Assembly (NCBI GenBank): GCA_001586965.3
Contig: LUCW03002616.1
Location: 15,001 to 79,000 of the forward strand
Direction of reading: 5' to 3'
Length of the DNA: 64,000 nucleotides
DNA from: Sphaeroforma sirkka
Lineage: Eukaryota > Opisthokonta > Ichthyosporea > Ichthyophonida
Shown here one piece after another: positions 47,374-60,033 of this stretch (positions within the stretch are counted from its first letter, which is position 1; each line of letters opens with the position of its first letter). Under the pieces are notes generated by a model. The model searched no databases, was not told the DNA's origin, and was given only the letters and a program-made list of their open reading frames with translations. The position numbers and the translations under genes are program-made.

Positions 47374-48856
47374 CTACCGTTGGGCATCAGCTATAGGATT
47401 AGCATGTATTTTGACCTTTTTAATCAACACCTCTCGCGTCGGCCTGTATTTGTCGTCTACGGGAACTTTCTCCAAAGCATCTAGCGTGTCAAAGCCATCA
47501 ATTATCCTACGCGAGAACATGAGAAAAAAAGTACCACATGAGATATGCAATTCACCAGATATAAGGTTCAACAAGCAGACAAGAGAGGTGTATGCTACTA
47601 GCATCAAAGGTAAAAACTATATCTAAAGCGCGAGGCTGTATGAACAAGGACACACTGTAAAGTGATCGAATAAGAAAAACAATAAAAAAGCACATCACTG
47701 CACATGAGCAACCGAATACCTATAGAAGAAAAGGTCAGGAGAAGCGCGGTCCAATTGTTTGAGTAGCCACTTGTGCATATAAATAGCGAGAATATGCATG
47801 GGGTATCACCAAAACCAAGTTTGCAGTGAATATACGAAGGTCTCACCTGCCTCCTTGTTGTCCACACACAAAAAAATTTACACGACGGGGTTTTAAATGG
47901 GTTTAATGAAAAACACTACAATTATTTATTGAGATTCAACCATTTAACTCACCTGCCGAAAATCGGGTAGACACCGTCTAAACTCGGTTGTTTTGCATAT
48001 GTGAAGAAAAACTGCGATCCGTTGGCATCGGGCCTGCTATTCGCCATCGAAACAAAACCACGCGCGGTATGCTATTGGGTGGTGAAACAAAAAACCAACA
48101 AACCCGTCAGCTGATTGTAATTAGAATATTAGGTTATAAAGTGCCTGGAATATTGCTTATCACAATTCTAATGGTATAATTGCAATAATACCCTTTATTT
48201 TTTTTTTTATGTCAGGCAATCTAGTACCCTTTCAATCGGTCTGAAGCAAAACAAGCTATAAGGTATACAGAAACTCATAACAAACCTTGTTACACCAATA
48301 AAAAGGTATACAAAAGAAAAACGGAAACTAATTAAGTATGAAAAACTCAGAAATCACCGACAAGTTTCGTATTGATATGGAATATATACAAACGGGTATT
48401 CATTTCGATCAAAAATGTATAGTATCTGTTTCTGCATCATGAATTTTGAATAATTTCAGATTTTTAAATATAAATATAAGATTTGTATAGCTAAATTATT
48501 CTAATGAAACAATACTTGACATTACACTTAAACATCAAGTTCCATGACAAAACATATATGTACAACAAGGTCACAGGTACAGTTGAACATACTCAAACCA
48601 ATCCATCAAACACAAAGACACCGGGACAAATAAATTTGAGAAATATCAGGGCACTTTAGAATAAGAGGACAATATGAATTGTACAATTTACACAAGATGC
48701 CCGGATATACAAACAGCCATAGACAGTATTCTGAAGTAAATGATAATATGTTGAGATATGTCGACATATATTGATATATATATATATATATACGTTAAAA
48801 CACACACACACACATATATATATAAATATAAAAAATACCCATACCCATATACAATA

Positions 48857-48895
<39 letters not shown>

Positions 48896-49481
48896 CCTAC
48901 ACACACACATACACACACACACACATGCACACGCACACACACACACATATATATAGACATGTAAATGTATAGTTAAGTACACACACACACAAACATGTAC
49001 ATATATATACCTTAATATAGCAATAATAAATATATATATCATCACATACAAGTTTAATAAAATGAAAAAAAAAATAATATATATACATTCATACTTACAT
49101 ATACATACAAACATATACATACACACAGGTAAAAATAGATTATATATATATATATTAATATAATAATATATATAATATGGACAAACACATCACACACACA
49201 CACATATATATATATATATGATAATAATATGCATACCTATGTTTGTCTCTACGTACATACAAAAAATAAATACATGAAAAACACACACACACATCACATA
49301 TATATATATATATATATATTTACACACCAACACACACAATGGACAGACATATATATATACGGACACACGGACATATGTTTATATATATAATATATATATA
49401 TACCCACACACAGACAGACAGACAGACACACAGACAGATTTATATATATATATATATATATAAGTATAACTATAGATATGC

Positions 49482-49536
<55 letters not shown>

Positions 49537-49653
49537 TATGAATAGTAAAGAGAGAATATGCCAGTGTTCTACGTTTCCGTTATGTTGACGTGCGTTTCCC
49601 TTTAAATAATTTTGAAAGTCTATTCAGGAAACATAAAAGCATAATAAGACAAG

Positions 49654-49724
<71 letters not shown>

Positions 49725-49759
49725 CATATACATATACAAATATACATATACATATAGAT

Positions 49760-49838
<79 letters not shown>

Positions 49839-49867
49839 TGTATATTTATGTATATATGTATATACAT

Positions 49868-49913
<46 letters not shown>

Positions 49914-50159
49914 ACATACCCTTAATGAAGCGTGTATCTCGCTGTCAAAGGTTCCTCCCCATATACACTCGCCTCCTTTACCGGTGTTGGTAGGATCTCC
50001 AGTCTGTACTATAAAGTCTTTAATATTCCTGTGAAACTTACACCCTTCATAGTAACCACTACCGCATAGAGCAAGGAAATTCTCACAAGCGCGTGGGCAT
50101 AGATCTACAAACAATTCTAACTTCAGGTCTCCCAACGAGGTAGTGATAGTTACAGACAT
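47374..50159 (-). CDS. PPIL3: PPIL3-like peptidyl-prolyl cis-trans isomerase (cyclophilin J), 3 exons
   Basis: Minus strand exons are 50159-49920, 48071-47953 and 47506-47374. Junctions are GT-AG (GTATG...TAG, phase 0; GTGAG...TAG, phase 2) and give 163 residues plus stop, against 161 for human PPIL3. Exon 1 starts [20 protein letters not shown] and carries the [15 protein letters not shown] core (the catalytic Arg of FHR is present). Exon 2 carries [20 protein letters not shown]. Exon 3 carries [20 protein letters not shown] and ends near VKIHANP. As in PPIL3 elsewhere, the Trp/His of classical cyclophilin A (WLDGKH) are replaced (PSLDGVY). Family role: spliceosome-associated cyclophilin in the nucleus. 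Intron 1 (48072-49919) is unusually repeat-rich with long TA and CA runs, and no upstream regulatory motif is evident. The start is set by alignment to the family N-terminus. Confidence 0.93.
48770..49911. repeat. TA/CA microsatellite cluster in PPIL3 intron 1
   Basis: Alternating (TA)n and (CA)n/(GACA)n tracts include long (TA)n at 49482-49533, 49659-49720, 49780-49832 and 49883-49911. ORFs across it (IYIYIY, CVCVC) are translation of the repeats. Confidence 0.95.
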
Positions 50160-50684
50160 CCTTCAAGTAATTCAGTTGGACTGATATGTTGTCGTGGTAT
50201 ATTTACGTGCAGATAGCAATCAGAACCATGTATGTTTCACCCCACCCCCAATAAACAGTGTAGACGATATTGCACTCGTGATGTATTTATGTATGCACTA
50301 CATATCCAGTATCCAAAAATGTGCATTTAATTGTGTACACAAATAAATATACGTACATATGTATCAGTATGTATTTATGTAGTCATACCTCTTCAATTGT
50401 CTACCTCTGTATATGTCCACTTTTAATTTGGGCCGACCCCTCTAGAGGGAACTGGCCCCCTTTTGGGGCCCTGGAACTAATTAATCAGAAGCCCTCAGTT
50501 TAAAATTTCACTCATCATCAATATTTCCTCTAGTGATCCAACCATGAGTGGGCCACGGGATACAATCTCAGGGAGGCTTCATACAATAAGTATACATATG
50601 TGTAGTCTACACACAGTGAATACGCCATAGGTACACTAAGACTTACTTTTTCTTCATAGAGGATACTTCTAGCTTAGGTGGCTG
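50160..50684. other. Region upstream of PPIL3; no gene
   Basis: This should contain the PPIL3 promoter on the minus strand. I see no clear TATA box or other motif. The word GGGGCCCTGG/CCCCCTTTTGGGGCCC occurs at 50455-50475. The end carries a pyrimidine tract and CATAG at 50642-50659 that could be a splice acceptor for the following ORF. Confidence 0.4.
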
Positions 50685-51238
50685 TTGCACGAAAGGGTGC
50701 ACGATCACGCAACCAACTCAGGTGCTCACAAATGTATTGGTTGCGATCGTAATATGCATGCCTTTTGTGGCGTGCATCTTTGTGACGGGTTTGGATCGAA
50801 TTCGATCGGTTACTCTTTGTCTACAGATAATTGCAAGGCACCAAATGCATCAACAGCGAGCCAATCAGACGAATTTCACCACCTGCATCTGTAGCATCAC
50901 TGTTGGATCAGACAACTACTGATTCTGATGCAATGCAGGATGATACGACACAATCTACGTCTAAGCAAGGTGCATCGTCTGGGGTAAATGAAGCGTCAGA
51001 TTCAATAGTGAAGAGACTGTCTTATAGTAAGAAAAAGAAGGTGTACAAACAAACTGTGTTATCAAAGGTGTGTGCCGTACTAGCAAAGAGAGTTAATCTA
51101 TCAAACGACGAGAAAGGTGTCGTCGTGCGCACTATCAAAAAGAGTGGATATGACTTGAGCAAGCCATGGAGAAAGAACTATAAAAGTGATTTAGTTAAAG
51201 AAGCCGTAGAAGTTGCACTTACAACATATGAGTATTAA
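50685..51238 (+). pseudogene. Small zinc-site ORF followed by Lys-rich ORF, unknown family
   Basis: The first ORF (50685-50894) carries HKCIGCDRNMHAFCG, then CDGFGS. This is a C-x2-C ... MHAFCG pattern like the zinc knuckles found in repeated transposon-linked proteins. A second ORF in another frame (50831-51238) ends as a basic domain (SYSKKKKVYKQTVLSK, KPWRKNYKSDLVKEAVEVAL). The two overlap in different frames. A possible acceptor precedes the first (50659), but no intron of sensible size can join the two, so I read this as a frameshifted relic or two parts of a spliced gene not fully seen. Function unknown. Confidence 0.35.
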
Positions 51239-52342
51239 AAACTATACAGAGGTTTATGATCGCTGGAGAGAATATTATTAGTCTGTCTGACGAAGTGCAT
51301 GCAAATAGGAAATATCGTGAGAGAAAGGGTACTATCAGCTCCATATCTGTCCTATGCACCTCACAGGTAGTGCCTGACCCAGACTTGTCTACCTCTATAT
51401 ATGTTCAATATTTTTGACCCTGGGCGGAACTTGAGGTATGACTGTATTTAATTATTTATTTTCGTATTTATATTTTTATTTTAAAAAAAAACAAAAACAA
51501 AAAGGATGAGACCGCAGTCAACGCACAACGAGAGTCAACACTCAACAGGTGACCTGTCTACAAAACCCAATCCCCAAAGCACTAAAGAATGTGCAAACGA
51601 CTTGCAGAAATAGTTTTCCAGTTCGGTACATCCATATCATGACTCACCTGTATTTATATATTTCTACATGGCCAATTTAAAAAGAGGCTATGCTCACAGC
51701 CCTTTAAATTAAATAAACACTATGCTCGGTTTTATATGTTTATATATTTATATATCTTTTCATAGCCTTCTTGATACACAAAGGAATATGTATGTATTTA
51801 ATTCAAAAAAAAATACATATCATATTAAAAAAAAAGCCTAAATCAGACAGAGGCTAGTCCGGCTGCCTATCAGGCTATTAGCCCCTATATGTATTTATGT
51901 TGTAGGGATGGTAGGCCCTCTCCCTTGGAATTATTGTACAACAATAAAGTGCTCTTCACTCTTTTTTAGTTTTTAGGGGGAAGTACGCTCACGGGCTCAA
52001 CTCCAAAATTCTCGATCTATGTAATAATGATCTGCTGGGTCTGGGTCAAGACTCAAGACACTCAAAAGAGAGGTTGATATATTTTTTACAAACGTGCGTG
52101 GGTCGAGAGAGGGTGATATATTTGTGCATACGCTCGTGTGTTAGAATGGTATAATGTTGAGAAATGCTGGCTATATGCACACAACAAGAGGTCAATACAG
52201 CTGCCGTATACAAGTGTGCATACATAGTAGAAGGACAATACATAGAATTACGAATAATTACCTAACTAGATGGAGTCACGATATAACTAATAGATTGATA
52301 CAGACACGCAACACCTGCACATGAATATTTGACAATACCCAT

Positions 52343-52349
<7 letters not shown>
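51239..52349. other. No gene seen
   Basis: AT-rich DNA with an A-tract at 51481-51506 and an inverted AGGCTATG (51685) / CATAGCCT (51761) pair. Several TAGCCT/AGGCTA words lie around 51830-51890. No ORF with recognisable features. Confidence 0.45.
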
Positions 52350-52384
<35 letters not shown>

Positions 52385-52470
52385 ATACACACACACACAC
52401 ACACGTATACTTACGTGTATACACATACGTACACACGTGTACACATAGACACACGACACACACACACGCC
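52350..52470. repeat. (TA)n and (CA)n microsatellite
   Basis: (AT)n at about 52350-52381 is followed by (CA)n/(CGTATACA) tracts to 52467, immediately upstream of the next exon. Confidence 0.95.
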
Positions 52471-52497
52471 GATGTTACGGCTACCATTTGTCTATAG

Positions 52498-52867
52498 ACA
52501 CGTCCCCAACTCGCAACCGGAGCCGGTTATTGCCGATACAAGCCCATCGGAAAGTATACCACTCACAGAAACAGAGATGTATTCCAGGGCTGGCAGTCTA
52601 GGTAATATGCAGGCTTTATCTGTATTGGGACCCGAAACAGCTCAGCAGATAGAGGCACTTGCACGGCAAAGGGGTTTTACAGTACCAGATGAAGAAGATG
52701 GAAGTGTATCCGATTATATAGGTCAGTTGAATACGGATGATGAATTCGAAGGGGAAGATGCGGATAGAGATACAGCTCAAGAACAGGCCAGGATCAACGC
52801 CATGATGATCAATAGGATATTTTTAGTACTCGTTATAGCGTTTGTTCTGGCTGCGATTGCTATATAG
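52498..52867 (+). CDS. Terminal exon of an unknown tail-anchored membrane protein
   Basis: An open frame ends at 52867 after a C-terminal hydrophobic segment (INRIFLVLVIAFVLAAIAI) with no lumenal tail, typical of tail-anchored proteins inserted post-translationally in ER or mitochondrial membranes. Before it lies an acidic cytosolic part (DEEDGSVSDYIGQLNTDDEF), a short helix-like patch (NMQALSVLGPETAQQIEALA) and a Pro/Ser-rich start. A good acceptor (TTTGTCTATAG) ends at 52497. An in-frame ATG at 52472 would give a complete small protein of 131 residues. Which is right cannot be told, since upstream exons were not found. Sequence composition (no repeat bias, sensible codons) differs sharply from the microsatellites on both sides. 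I do not recognise the family. Confidence 0.5.
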
Positions 52868-52990
52868 GTGTGGTGGTGCTGGTGTTAGGGACGGCGCCCA
52901 CGTCGAGTAGTACCAAATATAGGCCGAAAGTGCTGTATAACGGTATGTATGCAGTGGGATGTTGCGAACAATTGGACGAGGTATAGATGC

Positions 52991-52992
<2 letters not shown>

Positions 52993-53069
<77 letters not shown>

Positions 53070-55908
53070 CATATGATAGTAAAAATGCATATACATATGC
53101 GTATGCATACACATATACATACATACACATATGCACATGCGCGCACACAACACACACACATATCATTATGTATATATGTATATATGTATAATATATAATA
53201 TATAATAATAATAATATATATATATATAATGTATAATATATATATATAATAATAATAATATATATAATAATATAATCAATCAATATCAATGTTGCGTACA
53301 CGCTATGGGATGCCATACCAGAGAGCGCGCGCATACATATTAATACATATGTAATGCGTACGTACGTACGCGCACGCGCGCACGCACGCACATATACATG
53401 TATGTATATATAATATATATGTGTGCGTTATGTATCAATGCGCAGTACCAGACGTGCGTACGTACGTGTGTACGTAATAATGGATATGTATAATATAATA
53501 ATAATAATAATAATATCAATAATGTAAATAAATAATCAATCAATGTCAATAATAATAATATAATCAATGCGTGTATTGCGTACGTATGTAAGGCAATAAT
53601 GTATGTATAATAATCAATAATGCAATAATAATCATGTATAATAATAATAATGTGTACATGCATGTATAATAATAATGTATAATGCAATAATGTATGCGTA
53701 ATGGCATATAATGCGTAATAATGCGTATATGTCAATATTAATAATGCGTATGTAATGTGTATAATGTGTAATAATGCATGTGTCAATGCAATAATAATGT
53801 ATGTAATGTATATGTAATATTAATATAATCAATAATAATAATAATAACCATAAACATATTATAATCAACAATAATACATCAGCTATGCACTGCAGTATGC
53901 ACGTATGCGTAATGCACATGCATGCATGTGTATGCAATGTGTATGTAGCCAGTAAGCATGTATATGCATATATGTATGTATATATAGTAATATATATATA
54001 TATATATGTTATGTATATGTAATATGCAATACATATGCAATAATATATATATATAACCAATAATATAATATATCAATTGTTATTATTGTTTGTTGTTATG
54101 TCATAATCTGATGTTATGTTCTTACATATGTTATTACATTGTATGTATGTATATATATGTTGTTATGTTATTGTTGATTATTATATAATATAATAATAAT
54201 AATAATAATAATATAATATGTATAATAATATATATATAGGTATACATGTTACTGCACGGATGGATATAATATGTAATATGTATACCAATAATATATATAA
54301 TAATAATAATAATAATATATATGTGTGTATGGCTATGCTCTCTCTCTCTCTTTTGCACGGACGGACACGGATGCGCATGCACGCATGCACGTATATATAT
54401 ATGGATGGCATGTATGTACCTACCTTACATATATATATATATATATATATATGTTGTATATAGGTTGTATATACAGAAACACACACATGGTCACGCACGG
54501 ACACGCACGCACGCACACATATATATGTATGTATGCGCGCACACATGTATAACATGCCAGTAATGTATGTATGTATGGATATGGATGTATATATATATAT
54601 ATAATAATAATATATATATATATATAATTTTATAATAATATATAATAACATACATATATATATATAAGTGGGTTTGGGACGCGGGATATATATAATAATA
54701 TATAATATATATATATATAATAATAATAATAATATATATATATTTTTTTTTTCTATATAATAATAATAATATAATATAATAATAATATAATATATATGTT
54801 TGATACATATAATATAATTTTGTTGATTAATATGCGCGCACAAGGTTGTTTATGTTACTGTAATATATAATGCATACTACAATGCGCGTATAGACAATGC
54901 GCGCACGCACATACACATGCACTTGCGCGCACACACGTGCGCACGCGCACGCACATCGCATCGCTCGTATCATATATATATGTAATGTGCGGATGTGGTG
55001 GTTTTCTGATCAGTATGGATGTTTTTTTGTGATGACAATATGGCTGATATGTGTATAATAATATATGTGTAATAATAATAATAATAATAATATGGTTAGC
55101 GTAATATATATAATAATATATAATATATATAATATATGTTTATGCACGTTTATATAGATTGCTATATAAAATATATATATATTTATGTTAATATATAATA
55201 TATATCGATGGTGGACGTAATGTTATGTTTGATTTTGTTATTTATGCGCGCGTATGCGCACGCGCGCACGCTCGCGCACGCACGCGCGCGCACGCGCGCG
55301 CACGCACGCATGCACATCACATCATCATCAATAATAATGCATGCGTACGTAATAATAATAATAATAATAATAATAATGTCATACATATATATAATGCATT
55401 AATAATGGCGTGCGTTCGTATCCAATAATAATATTATAATAATGCGTTAATGCATACGTATGTTATGTAATGCCAATAATAATATGTATATAATAATAAT
55501 AATAATGGCCAATATATAATAATAATATAATAATAATAATAATATCAATAATATTATGCATATTAACAATGCGTGCATAAATAATATATAATATCGTTTG
55601 TTTGCGTGCCATTGCGTGCGTACGTGCGTGCGTATGTAATATAATGCGTATAATGTGCGTGCATTGCGTATGCGTACGTACGTACGTGTGCGTACGTGCG
55701 TACGTACGTGCACGTGCGTATGCATATGTATGTGCCAACTGTATGTATGTAATAATAATATCAATAATATCAATAATAATATATAATACGTACGTGCGTA
55801 CGTGTGTGTATGTGCACGTTTAATCATATGTAATTTATAATAATATATATAATATATAATAATAATAATATTAATAATATCAATGTTATATATATATATA
55901 TATATATA

Positions 55909-55949
<41 letters not shown>

Positions 55950-55966
55950 ATTTTATATATATAATA

Positions 55967-56063
<97 letters not shown>

Positions 56064-56090
56064 ATATATATATATATATTTTATGTTTTA
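52993..56090. repeat. About 3 kb of nearly uninterrupted microsatellite
   Basis: (TA)n at 52993-53067; (AAT)n/(ATA)n blocks throughout 53200-55870; alternating purine-pyrimidine CGCGCACGCACG and TACGTACGTGCG tracts (53360-53395, 54490-54550, 54895-54965, 55245-55315, 55612-55720); and a very long (TA)n at 55970-56060. All ORFs in it are repeat translations. The next coding exon starts about 70 bp beyond. Confidence 0.97.
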
Positions 56091-56160
56091 ATTATTATGT
56101 ATATTTGTAGTATATATTTATTTATATGGACATATGCGGAAACGATCAATCGTTTTACAG

Positions 56161-59100
56161 GCACATGTTGGCTGTTTGTATTCAAGTTTTCATGACCGTT
56201 ACGTATATGGTAATGTCTCACTGATTCAAGATGATCACTGTGGGATTGAGGGTAGAACATCTGCCTTAACGGTCAAATCTATGAACGCAAAAAAAAACAA
56301 CTCATTCATGGGAGGGGTTTTTTTTGTGGTCAAAATATAATTTTGTACTATTCATTGATGATATACAGTCATGAGTTCTGAGCTATTGAATGAATACTAT
56401 CTAGTCATCCGTGATAGGCCACGAGCTTACCTCGTATTTTTAAAGTATACTTAAAACCACTCCTTGCACAGATTTGGCTTTACAGTATCCATATGAATAT
56501 TGGATGGAAGTGCATACAGGGCACCTTACAACTAGGTCGCTTCTAAACCTTACTTTACCAGGTAAGTCTGAATGGTTCTTATAAACCTTCTAAATCTTAT
56601 TTTAACCCGTCAAGTGTGAATGATTAGTGGTAATGTATTTATCAATAAGTCGACTAACACTCGATTGCGGTTACAGTTGCATTCTTGTCAATGAACTATA
56701 AGGGAGTACGTCTACTTGCTGAAGACATTCTGGACGATCAAGTCGGCCAGATGATTTCTTATTCTCCTGTTAGTACGTATATGGTACAGTTGACGGTGAC
56801 TGTTCTAACGGTTGATTGTGCTTTCGTATTATATATATTACAATGTTTTTCATCTTGCGTTATCCAAACATTTTCAAACAATACAGGGTGTTTGACATGT
56901 ATCTGCTGGGTGTTCACAATTCGACCAATGTATAATAGATAAGTAGTGTTTGTACTCATTCATACCGAACACCGAATTCATAAACCTACTACTGATCTAT
57001 ACCCAGGTGCGCACAATGCCGGCAATACACTACTGCTGAATCAGAACCGGATGTACCAACCCGAAAGTCAATGGGACGATTTCAAGGATTACATTGCCGT
57101 CACCAAAGGTGCGGATTCCGTAAGTAAAGTGACGGAAAGCCAGTTTCACAGCGCGAACCTACGGTGGAATGTGAACCACCACGTGGGATTTAAAGAACAG
57201 CTTAAGGGGGGTGTCAGATACTTCCACTTAAAACTGTGTTATCTAGGCTCACAGTCACAGACACAGCCGGATGCGTCGGCAGATGCCGAGGAGGGAGAGG
57301 TGCGAGAAGGGCAAATGGAAAGTGCACGCAAGAGGCGGGTAGAAGGCAGCGAGGATTGGGAAAGCGAGGAACAACCAGACGCCGAAAAGAAGCAGACGGG
57401 GGGTACAAATAGCTGGTACGGTACTTTAGACACGTCCCAGATCTACCACTGCCATCGCGGGTACACGGGCATGTCTCTGGTGGACATGTTTGACATCCTG
57501 GGCGAGTTTTTACTGTCGCATCCAAAGGTGTGTTGCGTTTTATATTGGAATTGTTGTTAGGAAGGGGTCGAGTTCGGCTTGTTTGGTGTGTTTTTTTGAA
57601 AGATAAATCGTCATTCTGCTTTCTATAGCTATTTATATGTCGAGGAAGGCTTGATTGTATTTCTGGTTCACAGACGGATCTTGCCACTGCCGGTTGTTTC
57701 ACTATACTTACTTGAATCACGGCAATCTGTCCAAGTCTTGATATTATGTATGATACAATCTTGGATGGGCCCTTTTATCCACTACATATGTCCTTTTTCA
57801 TCTTACACTCTTGCTGAATGTACATTTACTCCACTCACATATCCAGGAAGCTGTTGTTCTGGGGTTCAATAATCTGTCGGGCTTCGATGCATCGCAAGAA
57901 GAGAATCTAGCGAAGTTTATCTCACAGCGGTTTTATGAAGTTTTAGTTCGCGACTGGTCGGTATGTGCATGTTTGGTTTGCTCGTGCGGAACGCGGCTGC
58001 ACGTACCCGAACCTAATATTTCTGAAATCGAGCGTATTTTTTTGAAAATGTGAACACGCACACGCATAGCACGCCCATCGTTCTTGCCCCATTTGCGTAC
58101 TAAATCGTACGAGCTATCTGTCGCACTTTATTATTATTTATCACCTGTGCGTATCATGTACACTTCACTTCCGTCTCACTTCCAGCGGATGACGAGAACT
58201 AGTCTGCATGTGTTATATCAGACGGATGAGCGTCTTGGCGTATTCTACGGGCCACAATTGGAGACATACCCTCACGGTATCATTCCCAGGTATGTCTGTA
58301 ATCATGGTTTGCTGGAGGAGTGGTTTGGGCGCGGTATATATATATATGTTATCCTTGTCGTCTGTGTGTATATCGAACATATCCATATTTGTTTCTATTG
58401 TTGTATGGATGTATATATACATGTAAGCGCATATGTATGTAATTATACACATACGAATTGGTTTTCGTTTCAAACGGTTTTTTGACATATGTATGTATCT
58501 ATCAATTTCATGGGTATTTAGACGCCAGTACACTCGATTTTTTCAGATGTAAAAGCGAAAGTCGGGTGTAAAAACTTATGCATGCACACATATGTGCCTG
58601 AGACACACCTAAGGAAAGCTCAATCGCTTGCGCCACTTCAACGAGGTTTTTGTTCAACTCACAAGCTGGCCCAATCAGAACTTCATATTTCATGTATGTC
58701 CGCGCCGGCACAGAGTCACAAGGTGCATCTGCCGTAAAGACTAATCGCAGAGTGATCTTGTGAGATAAACGTAGCGGTCGTGCGTGCAATCAAGTACATC
58801 TATTTGCTCGTGTGAGCAGATTACGGTAAATGCTAGGATTGCATTTCCACACCCTCCCTGGATTTGGCTGAATACTTTCGCAGGATGCCAGTTTTATGTT
58901 ATCCGTGCCCACTCTTATTCTAAATCACATAGATTTATGTATGTGTTTCTGGTTTACTCATTCTGTAATCGGATTGTTTGTATTTTCGCCTGAAAATTCA
59001 GCTCGGGCCACTTGCAAGAGTCGTGGGACAAAGATATCGGAAGCAGTGGCGATCTGGAAGCGTATTCCGAATGGGTGGCCGAAGATCTGGGCAAATACGC

Positions 59101-60033
59101 TTCCCGGCATTCTCACTTCTATGTGACTCAGGTAAGGAATCGCATTATCGCATTGGAGTGCACGCTATGTTCATATGTACAAGTAAACGCATTAGAGAGC
59201 ACGTTGCGCTCAGTTGTATTGTTTGGGCCAAAGTACGGTGGCGGTATAGCCTGTGTTGACGGGGGCTGACATGCTTGAATACTGTGTAAAGGGGTTGTAT
59301 GGTAGGGTGATGCATCTTCTGTGGTGTTGCGGAGATGTGTCAAGCAACTACTTCATAGCGCCCGGTGAAGATTGGCACTGCCTTGTGTGTAAAGGATTTG
59401 ACTCACAGCGATAGTGCGGAAAGTTGAAAGTACTAGACAAACGGACCGTGGCAGAAGAGTGAATGTATATGCGAGAAAATGTCTAGCCGTTTTTTGTTAT
59501 AATTACGAGATTCAGATCTGTGCGTCGCTTAAGGTGATCTTTGAATTACACTTTCTGCCATGGCCTTGTCAGGTTGGTGTCGGGGTCTGATGTCTGATCA
59601 GATAGCGTAGCGAAACCTCAGGCACAGTCTTTGAGTACCGAATAGTTCATTTACCTAGTATCCTAATCATTTCACTACTATCTATCATGCGCTGCAGAAC
59701 AATCCAAACAATAACGTCAACGCCACATTTGACGCGGTTTACGATCGCATCACTGGAGAAACCACCTATCATAAAAGCGCAAGATCCGAAGAAGTCGATG
59801 ATCAGAATCCGAACAGTACACTAATCGGGATTTCATATGTCAACCCAAACTCGGGGTTGCCTTATGCATCGCTCTATGAATGGGAGTATGAGTACATGCG
59901 CAATCTACCGACGTTCATGTTCCGGGAACTTTCCCAACACGATCACATTATGGTGAATGCGATCAGCACAGATTTTATGCATGCGGCGAGGACGGTTGAG
60001 TTGTGTTTGTACTTGATGAGGATTCATTCATAG
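56161..60033 (+). CDS. PI-PLC X-domain protein (PLCXD-like), at least six exons
   Basis: Exons are 56472-56561, 57007-57527, 57847-57960, 58186-58289, 59002-59131 and 59698-60033 (stop TAG). All introns are GT-AG and phases match. A further 5' exon 56161-56209 also joins in phase but is tentative; the start codon is not established. Landmarks in order against human PLCXD: YWMEVHTG; LLNLTLPGAHNAG across exons 1-2; EQLKGGVRYFHLKL; YHCHRGYTGMSLVDMF; EAVVLGFNNLSGFD; SLHVLYQTDERLGVFYG; HFYVTQ; VNAISTDF. The first active-site His is kept (GAHN) and a His is present in YHCHRG. The usual YFDLR is YFHLK, and the Asp after the first His is Asn, so activity is doubtful. A charged insert of about 60 residues (Glu/Lys/Gln-rich) lies in exon 57007-57527 before YHCHRG. 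Family role: phosphodiester cleavage of phosphoinositides; here possibly non-catalytic. Confidence 0.88.

Noticed and set aside
48656-49126. 156-residue and similar ORFs in TA/CA repeats (also 49580-50159 beyond exon 1, 53000-55830)
   Set aside because: Pure microsatellite translation ([12 protein letters not shown]).
56677-56768. Possible extra PLCXD exon (FLSMNYKGVRLLAEDILDDQ) in the intron before GAHNAG
   Set aside because: It starts in phase at an acceptor, but its only donors end in a phase that breaks the frame of the next exon. The flanking exons already join to give the family motif LTLPGAHNAG.
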